From an uncultured Ruminococcus sp. (lineage in GTDB: Bacteria > Bacillota > Clostridia > Oscillospirales > Acutalibacteraceae), in NCBI GenBank assembly GCA_902773245.1, contig CACYDY010000235.1:1-12483 (forward strand): a stretch of 12,483 nucleotides of DNA, read 5' to 3'. A model generated the notes under the pieces. That model did not search any database and was not told the origin of the DNA. It saw only the letters and a program-made list of their open reading frames with translations. The translations under genes were made by a program, and so were the position numbers. Below, in pieces: positions 7,549 through 12,483 of this stretch (position 1 is its first letter; each line of letters starts with the position of its first letter).

Positions 7549-8958
7549 ATGAAAAATTTAAAGAAGGGCATTGCTCTTGCAATGGCAGCTTCCCTTACGG
7601 TTTGTGCTTTTGCAGGATGCTCAAGCAACAGCGGTAGTAGCGGGGGTTCAAACAATGCAGCCACAGGTTCGGTAGCTCAGTCTGATGCAGCTAAGGGCGG
7701 AAAGGTTTATTATCTTAACTTTAAGCCCGAACAGAGTGAACAGTGGACTCAGCTCGCAAAAACTTACTCGGACGCTACAGGTGTTGAGGTAACGGTTGAA
7801 ACAGCAGCTTCGGGTACATATGAGTCAAAGCTCAAGGCCGAAATGGCTAAAGAGAACGCTCCTACCCTCTTCCAGGTAAACGGTCCCGTTGAGCTTGCTT
7901 CCTGGAAGGATTATTGCTACAACCTCAAGGACACTTCTCTCTACTCTAACCTCAAGAGCGACGATTTTGCTCTTATCGAAGGCGACGAGGTTAAGGGTAT
8001 TGCTTACGTAATCGAAACATATGGTATTATTTATAACAAGACGCTTCTCAACAAGTATTTCGAAACAGACGGCGCTGTTGTAAAGAGTGTTGACGAAATC
8101 AACAGCTTTGACAAGCTCAAGGCTGTAGTTGAGGATGTTCAGGCAAAGAAGGACGATCTCGGAATCAAGGGCGCATTCACATCGGCAGGTATGGATTCCT
8201 CCTCTGACTGGAGATTTAAGACTCACTTGGCTAACCTTCCGATCTACTATGAATATAAGGCTGAGGGAATTGATTCCACAGACGCTATCAAGGGTACTTA
8301 TCTTGATAACTACAAGGCTATTTGGGATCTTTATATTGATAACGCAACCTGCGACAAGAAGATGATCTCCGGTAAAACAGGTGATGACGCTGCCGCTGAG
8401 TTCGGTCTTGGCGAGGCTATCTTCTATCAGAACGGTACATGGGCATATCAGGCTTGTATCGACGCAGGCATGACAGACGATGATCTCGGTATGCTCCCGA
8501 TCTATATCGGTGGTGAAGGCGAGGAGAATCAGGGTCTTTGCACAGGTTCGGAGAACTATTGGTGCGTAAACAGCAAGTCTTCCGAGGCTGATATTGCTGC
8601 AACTCTCGATTTCCTCAACTGGGTTATCACTTCTGACGAAGGCAGAAAGGCACTCTCCGAGGATATGGGCTTCGTTACTCCGTTCTCAACATTTGACGAT
8701 GGTTATCAGGCTGACAATGCTCTCATCGCAGCTGCAAACCAGTATATCGCTGACGGCAAAACAGCTGTTTCGTGGAACTTCTCGACTATTCCGAGTGAGA
8801 AGTGGAAGGACAACGTTGGTTCCGCACTTCTTGAGTATGCTCAGGGAACAGGCGATTGGTCTGCTGTTGAAACTGCATTTGTAAAGGGCTGGGCAGACGA
8901 GTATAAGGCTGCTCATTCCGGCAGTGACGCAACTGCAACAGCTGATGCAGCTAACTAA
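7549..8958 (+). CDS. Lipoprotein sugar-binding protein of a CUT1 ABC importer
   Basis: This 469-residue protein begins with a lipoprotein signal: KNLKK, a hydrophobic core, then AFAGC with the predicted lipid-modified Cys at 24. A Ser/Gly/Asn-rich tether (25-50) leads into a family 1 extracellular solute-binding fold: VYYLNFKPEQSEQW, TGVEVTVETAASGTYESKLK, a TLFQVNGP strand, YGIIYNK, then FYQNGTWAYQ and FLNWVITSDEGRKAL. These are characteristic of MalE/MsmE-like oligosaccharide-binding proteins. It would sit on the outer membrane face and pass sugar to the two permeases encoded downstream. The start at 7549 is set by AGGAG 9 nt upstream; an upstream in-frame TTG at 7462 lies in the promoter and is rejected. 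Lysine is mostly AAG, unlike the AAA-rich ATPase gene that follows, consistent with high expression. The ligand is unknown; malto-oligosaccharide is one option. Confidence 0.93.
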   Translation: MKNLKKGIALAMAASLTVCAFAGCSSNSGSSGGSNNAATGSVAQSDAAKGGKVYYLNFKPEQSEQWTQLAKTYSDATGVEVTVETAASGTYESKLKAEMAKENAPTLFQVNGPVELASWKDYCYNLKDTSLYSNLKSDDFALIEGDEVKGIAYVIETYGIIYNKTLLNKYFETDGAVVKSVDEINSFDKLKAVVEDVQAKKDDLGIKGAFTSAGMDSSSDWRFKTHLANLPIYYEYKAEGIDSTDAIKGTYLDNYKAIWDLYIDNATCDKKMISGKTGDDAAAEFGLGEAIFYQNGTWAYQACIDAGMTDDDLGMLPIYIGGEGEENQGLCTGSENYWCVNSKSSEADIAATLDFLNWVITSDEGRKALSEDMGFVTPFSTFDDGYQADNALIAAANQYIADGKTAVSWNFSTIPSEKWKDNVGSALLEYAQGTGDWSAVETAFVKGWADEYKAAHSGSDATATADAAN

Positions 8959-8987
8959 TATCGTTATTTGAATTTCACTAACACATT

Positions 8988-9029
8988 CAGAGAGTGGACA
9001 GACTTCTCTGTTCGCTCTCTGTAGTCTGT
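8988..9029 (+). other. Stem-loop region after the binding-protein gene
   Basis: Several pairings compete. ACAGACT (8998-9004) pairs with AGTCTGT (9023-9029), while CAGAGAG (8988-8994) can pair with CTCTCTG (9015-9021), and CAGAGA with TCTCTG (9005-9010). No T-tract follows, so it is not a canonical terminator. It starts 29 nt after the stop codon, where other importer operons carry a structure that stabilises binding-protein mRNA or limits read-through. The rest of the 226-base gap is AT-rich, with a small GATC-TTTTT-GATC hairpin near 9143-9155 and no convincing promoter. Confidence 0.5.
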
Positions 9030-9184
9030 TTATGTTCTAAAAAATATTTTAGATTTGTATATTCTTTAATGCTATGGCAGTTGTCGAAAAAGTGGTTTTT
9101 CACTGTAAAGTTTATGCAAAATAACATCATAAAATACCTCATGGATCTTTTTGATCATGTGATTTTGCATCGGAGTGATTAATT

Positions 9185-10495
9185 ATGACTGATCTTGATG
9201 AACTGATTATTTACAGAAATCTTGAAAACAGCGAGGTCTTGGAAAATATCGCAGAATTGTCGAGGAAAGCTAAAGGCTGCAAAACCTTTGACGAGTTATC
9301 AATTTTGAAGTCGGATTTGTTTGCAGCGGTTCACAGCCTGGTCGATTTGGCAAATACTTACGGTTTCGAAAAAAATCTGTGGCAGAATTATTTAACTCTT
9401 TTACTGGTAAACAGTGAGAATGCATTCAGCAGGGCTTGTGAGATAAAAGGAATTGAAAACGGAACACTGCTTCAAATGGCAATGCATGATTTTTTGATTT
9501 TCAGGGAGCTTTTCTCCTATGATTTTTCGGATCTCGAAAAGGTTGCCGACCGATCCGTTTTTGAAATGATTCTGAGTTATCATTCAATAGAAGGCTGCGG
9601 AAACGCATTTAACAAACGCATAAGAAATTGTATTTGTCAGCTTAGCAAAAATTTGGCGCAAAGCAAAAGTATCGGCGAGTTTTCAAAGCATATAATTGAT
9701 TTCTACCGCCATTTCGGGGTAGGAAAGTTAGGATTACATAAGGCTTTCAGAGTGGATCGTTCCGAAAAAGGTGTTGAAATAGTTCCCATTGCAAATATTG
9801 CTCACGTTAATCTTGATGATCTTGTGGGATACGAGAGCGCAAAACAGCAGCTGATCGAAAATACCGAAGCGTTTTTGCAAGGCAAGCGAGCAAATAACTG
9901 TTTGTTGTTTGGTGACGCAGGAACGGGAAAATCATCGAGTATAAAAGCTATTCTCAACAAGTATTATGAAAACGGACTGAGAATAATAGAGATCTATAAA
10001 CACCAGTTCAGAGATCTGAATGATGTTATCGCACAAATAAAAAACCGCAACTATAGATTTATCATATACATGGACGACCTCTCTTTTGAAGATTTTGAGG
10101 TCGAGTATAAGTATTTGAAAGCGGTCATAGAAGGCGGACTGGAAAAAAAGCCGCAGAATGTGTTGATCTACGCAACATCGAATCGGCGTCATCTGATAGA
10201 AGAGAATTTTTCTGACAGGTCGGGTTGGAGTGATAATATTCACAAGACTGATACGGTTCAGGAGAAGCTTTCTTTGTCGGCGAGGTTTGGTGTTACGATA
10301 TATTTCGGCTCGCCCGATAAAAAACAGTTTCAGAACATAGTCAAAGTTTTGGCTGAGCGTCAGGGGATCAACATTCCGCATGAGCGGCTGATGGCGGAAG
10401 CAAACCGCTGGGAGCTGAATCATGGCGGACTTTCGGGAAGAACGGCGCAGCAGTTCGTAGATCATCTGGCAGGAAAGCAACAGCCTTTGCAGTGA
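9185..10495 (+). CDS. AAA+ ATPase, DUF815 family
   Basis: This 436-residue protein has an N-terminal helical region (1-205) and a C-terminal AAA+ module. Motifs seen: DLVGYESAKQQLIENTEAFL before the nucleotide site, Walker A GDAGTGKS at 243-250, Walker B FIIYMDDL at 292-299, a sensor-1-like ATSN at 330-333, an arginine in LSLSARFG (R367) in the arginine-finger region, and a GLSGRTA sensor-2 helix near the C-terminus. This combination is typical of DUF815 (COG2607-type predicted ATPases), whose cellular role is not established. It is not an ABC ATPase: there is no LSGGQ signature, Q-loop or H-loop, so it cannot energise the neighbouring importer in the usual way. GGAG lies 9 nt before the ATG. 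It sits between binding protein and permeases, same strand, 226 nt after one and 84 nt before the other. Lysine codons are mostly AAA, unlike the binding-protein gene. Confidence 0.9.
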   Translation: MTDLDELIIYRNLENSEVLENIAELSRKAKGCKTFDELSILKSDLFAAVHSLVDLANTYGFEKNLWQNYLTLLLVNSENAFSRACEIKGIENGTLLQMAMHDFLIFRELFSYDFSDLEKVADRSVFEMILSYHSIEGCGNAFNKRIRNCICQLSKNLAQSKSIGEFSKHIIDFYRHFGVGKLGLHKAFRVDRSEKGVEIVPIANIAHVNLDDLVGYESAKQQLIENTEAFLQGKRANNCLLFGDAGTGKSSSIKAILNKYYENGLRIIEIYKHQFRDLNDVIAQIKNRNYRFIIYMDDLSFEDFEVEYKYLKAVIEGGLEKKPQNVLIYATSNRRHLIEENFSDRSGWSDNIHKTDTVQEKLSLSARFGVTIYFGSPDKKQFQNIVKVLAERQGINIPHERLMAEANRWELNHGGLSGRTAQQFVDHLAGKQQPLQ

Positions 10496-10504
10496 AAAGT
10501 TACT

Positions 10505-10532
10505 TTTTCGCAATCTGCCTTAGTGTTAAAAA
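10505..10532 (+). promoter_or_regulatory. Weak promoter candidate before the permease genes
   Basis: TTTTCG (10505-10510), a 16-nt spacer and TAAAAA (10527-10532) with an upstream TG resemble the extended -10 at the importer promoter (TGTTAAAA shared). The -35 is poor, so read-through from upstream is at least as likely. Confidence 0.2.
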
Positions 10533-10579
10533 ATATCAAAAATTGGCTTAAAAATGGCTAACAAGAAGGGAAGATCGTA

Positions 10580-11425
10580 GTGAACAAAAAAGTATTAAGA
10601 CCTTATTTTCCGCTTTTTGCATTGCCGACGCTCGTAGCATTTATTATCGGATTTATTGTACCTTTTTGCTTGGGTATTTATCTTTCGTTCTGTAAATTCA
10701 CCACGGTAAACGATGCTAAGTGGGTAGGTTTGCAGAATTATTCGGATATGTTTAAGGATCAAGAGTTTATTCATGCCTTGTGGTATACGGCATTGTTTGC
10801 GGTTGTTTCGGTTCTGACGATCAATCTGTTTGCGTTTGCGATCGCAATGCTGCTGACAAAGGGTATCAGAGGAACAAACATATTCAGAACGGTGTTCTTT
10901 ATGCCAAACCTTATCGGCGGTATCGTACTCGGTTATATTTGGCAGTTGATTTTGAACGGTATCCTCAGCAAGTTTGGCTATACGCTTACATTCAGTGAGA
11001 TGTATGGTTTTTGGGGTATGATAATCCTGATGAACTGGCAGCAAATCGGTTACATGATGATAATTTACATTGCAGGTATTCAAAATGTTCCGGGTGAACT
11101 GATTGAGGCTGCAAGAATTGACGGCGCAACAAACGGACAAGTTTTGAGAAAAGTTATTTTGCCGATGGTAATGCCGTCTATCACAATTTGTACATTCCTT
11201 ACATTGACAAATTCCTTCAAATTGTATGACCAGAACCTGGCGCTTACCAACGGTTTGCCTGCAAACAAATCAGAACTCTTGGCGCTTAATATTTACAACA
11301 CCTTCTACGGAAGAGTTGGATTTGAAGGTGTCGGACAAGCAAAAGCAGTTGTATTCTTCCTGATCGTAGGTGCAATTGCAGTCACACAGCTTGTTTTGAC
11401 TCACCGAAAGGAGGTTCAGCAGTAA
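10580..11425 (+). CDS. Sugar ABC transporter permease, MalF/UgpA-like
   Basis: This 281-residue membrane protein is read from a GTG start; the purine-rich AGAAGGGA ends about 8 nt upstream, and no better in-frame start is seen. Six membrane segments are visible, at roughly 12-37, 67-93, 105-128, 143-168, 197-217 and 252-274. The cytoplasmic EAA loop that docks on the ATPase subunit is intact: EAARIDGATNGQVLRKVILP begins at E176, with the conserved Gly at 182 and the ILP end at 193-195. The short form, without MalF's large periplasmic insert, is usual for Gram-positive CUT1 importers. The stop overlaps the next permease by one base (TAATG), so the two are translationally coupled and should form a heterodimer. 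It lies downstream of its binding protein but separated from it by the DUF815 gene. Confidence 0.95.
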   Translation: MNKKVLRPYFPLFALPTLVAFIIGFIVPFCLGIYLSFCKFTTVNDAKWVGLQNYSDMFKDQEFIHALWYTALFAVVSVLTINLFAFAIAMLLTKGIRGTNIFRTVFFMPNLIGGIVLGYIWQLILNGILSKFGYTLTFSEMYGFWGMIILMNWQQIGYMMIIYIAGIQNVPGELIEAARIDGATNGQVLRKVILPMVMPSITICTFLTLTNSFKLYDQNLALTNGLPANKSELLALNIYNTFYGRVGFEGVGQAKAVVFFLIVGAIAVTQLVLTHRKEVQQ

Positions 11426-12366
11426 TGTCACGAATTCATACACCTGAAACACTGCAAAAAGGCGACGCGCTGCCTGAGGAAATACAAAAGCTTGTACGGG
11501 AAAGCGCCCGCAAAAAGAAAGGCAGCACCAGCGCAAGAAAATCTCCTTATTCGGGATTGTGGACGGTTATTCTTACTATCGTATCGGTAGTGTATCTTAT
11601 ACCTATTGCAATGGTATTTATCAACTCGTTCAAAAGAAAGATCTATATTAACAAAAATCCTTTCTCACTTCCGACGAGCGACACATTCTTCGGAATTAAC
11701 AACTATCAGCAGGGTATCGAAAAGATCGGTTTTTGGTCGGCTGCCGCAAACTCGGCGATAATCACTGTTGGATCTGTGTTTGTAATACTCCTTTGCACAT
11801 CAATGTGCGGCTGGTATATCACAAGAGTAAATTCCATGTTCTCAAAGATTATTTACTATTTGTGTACTTTCTCAATGATCGTACCGTTTCAGATGGTAAT
11901 GTACACTCTCGCAAAAACTGCCGATCGTTTGAAGCTCAACAATCCTTACGGCATTATAGTTGTATATTTGGGCTTTGGCGCAGGATTGGCTGTGTTTATG
12001 TTTTGCGGTTTTGCAAAATCCATACCTCTTGAAATTGAAGAAGCAGCCATGATCGACGGCTGTAATCCGCTTCAGACTTATTTTCAGGTTGTATTGCCAA
12101 TTCTCAAACCAACCTGTATTTCGGTAGCGATTCTTGAAGCAATGTGGATCTGGAACGACTACCTTCTCCCCTCGCTTGTTCTCGATACTACGAAATACAA
12201 AACTATTCCTATTGCTATTCAGTACCTCAAGGGCGGCTATGGCGCAGTTGACATGGGTAACATGATGGCAATGCTGGTTCTTGCAATTCTCCCGATCATT
12301 ATATTCTATCTGATTTGTCAGAAGTATATCATCGAGGGTGTAGTTGCCGGCGCTGTAAAGGGATAA
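11425..12366 (+). CDS. Sugar ABC transporter permease, MalG/UgpE-like
   Basis: This 313-residue protein starts at an ATG overlapping the previous stop, with AAAGGAGG (11407-11414) 10 nt upstream. An unusually long charged cytoplasmic N-terminus (1-44, rich in Lys/Arg/Ser) precedes the first membrane segment (about 45-66); typical MalG proteins are about 275-285 residues. Then come the MalG-like FINSFKR region, further membrane segments, and the EAA loop EAAMIDGCNPLQTYFQVVLP with the EAA at 206-208, which contacts the transport ATPase. A WIWNDYLLPSLVL segment and a C-terminal EGVVAGAVKG tail are strongly characteristic of the MalG group. It is the last gene of the operon, 19 nt before the terminator stem. 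No MalK-type ATPase gene follows, so a shared MsmK/MsiK-like ATPase encoded elsewhere is expected. Confidence 0.95.
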   Translation: MSRIHTPETLQKGDALPEEIQKLVRESARKKKGSTSARKSPYSGLWTVILTIVSVVYLIPIAMVFINSFKRKIYINKNPFSLPTSDTFFGINNYQQGIEKIGFWSAAANSAIITVGSVFVILLCTSMCGWYITRVNSMFSKIIYYLCTFSMIVPFQMVMYTLAKTADRLKLNNPYGIIVVYLGFGAGLAVFMFCGFAKSIPLEIEEAAMIDGCNPLQTYFQVVLPILKPTCISVAILEAMWIWNDYLLPSLVLDTTKYKTIPIAIQYLKGGYGAVDMGNMMAMLVLAILPIIIFYLICQKYIIEGVVAGAVKG

Positions 12367-12385
12367 TTAGTTTATTAACAATATT

Positions 12386-12420
12386 GAACAGTTCTGCTTT
12401 TGCGGAGCTGTTCTTTTTTT
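12386..12420 (+). terminator. Intrinsic terminator of the importer operon
   Basis: A 12-bp stem (12386-12397 with 12402-12413, two G-T pairs) with a TTTT loop is followed at once by seven T (12414-12420). It starts 19 nt after the MalG-like stop codon. Confidence 0.93.
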
Positions 12421-12469
12421 GGTAGTTAATTCTACACGGCGATACTTGGCTAAAATGCAAGGGTTTTCG

Positions 12470-12482
12470 GGGACGGCGTCCC
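12470..12482. repeat. GC-rich palindrome at the window end
   Basis: GGGACG-G-CGTCCC is a perfect hyphenated palindrome with 6-bp arms, much richer in GC than its surroundings, just past the operon terminator and cut by the window edge. It may be the first arm of a dispersed intergenic repeat or of a larger hairpin. Only one copy is visible here, so repeat status is inferred. Confidence 0.35.
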
Positions 12483-12483
12483 A

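Noticed and set aside
9143..9155. GATC-TTTTT-GATC hairpin before the DUF815 gene
   Set aside because: Only four paired bases without allowing a bulge, so it is too weak to call a terminator or regulatory element on its own.
8994..9182. 62-residue open frame in the gap between binding protein and DUF815 gene
   Set aside because: It starts at a GTG inside the stem-loop region, has no good ribosome site, has odd Cys/Phe/Trp-rich composition, and runs through the next gene's ribosome site.
9932..10513. 193-residue open frame on the - strand
   Set aside because: It covers the Walker motifs of the DUF815 gene in antisense; the + strand gene is unmistakable.
1..12483. CRISPR arrays, tRNA/rRNA genes, transposases, phage genes
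   Set aside because: No regular spaced repeats, no cloverleaf or rRNA-like sequence, and no transposase, integrase or phage motif were seen on either strand.

Overview
The window looks like chromosome from a low-GC Firmicute of the Oscillospiraceae/Ruminococcaceae type, for example a gut or rumen Ruminococcus or Eubacterium siraeum relative. This is inferred from AGGAGG-type ribosome sites, moderate AT richness, a lipoprotein sugar-binding protein of Gram-positive type, a MecA-like adaptor, clostridial-style prepilins and a large starch-binding-type surface protein. No rRNA or tRNA marker is present, so the genus is a guess.

Region 1 (1-6551, + strand) is the 3' part of a surface-appendage operon. 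The first gene is cut by the window edge and encodes at least 1722 residues of a modular extracellular protein. It has a Pro/Thr linker, several beta-sandwich modules resembling starch-binding (X25/CBM26-like) domains, and a C-terminal beta-solenoid-like stretch. Two minor type IV prepilins follow it (PilV-like and PilW/GspJ-like), the first overlapping its stop codon by 11 nt. The order recalls minor-pilin operons that carry a large tip adhesin, although no characterised adhesin family is recognisable here. A strong hairpin at 6598-6642, with an A-tract before it and a T-tract after it, ends the operon and probably also ends the convergent gene.

Region 2 (6665-7237, - strand) is a MecA-like ClpC adaptor gene with an excellent ribosome site. 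It lies back-to-back with the next operon across a 311-base AT-rich intergenic region holding divergent promoter candidates and a 9-bp inverted repeat.

Region 3 (7549-12366, + strand) is a CUT1-type carbohydrate ABC importer: a lipoprotein solute-binding protein, an AAA+ ATPase of the DUF815 family, a MalF-like permease and a MalG-like permease. There is no MalK/MsmK-type transport ATPase and no glycosidase in the window, so the importer presumably borrows a shared ATPase. Two features are unusual: the DUF815 gene sits between the binding protein and the permeases, and a stem-loop region after the binding-protein gene probably separates its expression level from the downstream genes. The unit ends in a clear intrinsic terminator at 12386-12420. 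The last bases enter a GC-rich palindrome that may begin a dispersed intergenic repeat.

The most interesting possibilities are that the giant multi-module protein is a carbohydrate-binding pilus-tip or pilus-borne adhesin, and that a DUF815 ATPase is functionally tied to a sugar importer. Both are inferences from gene order and visible motifs.
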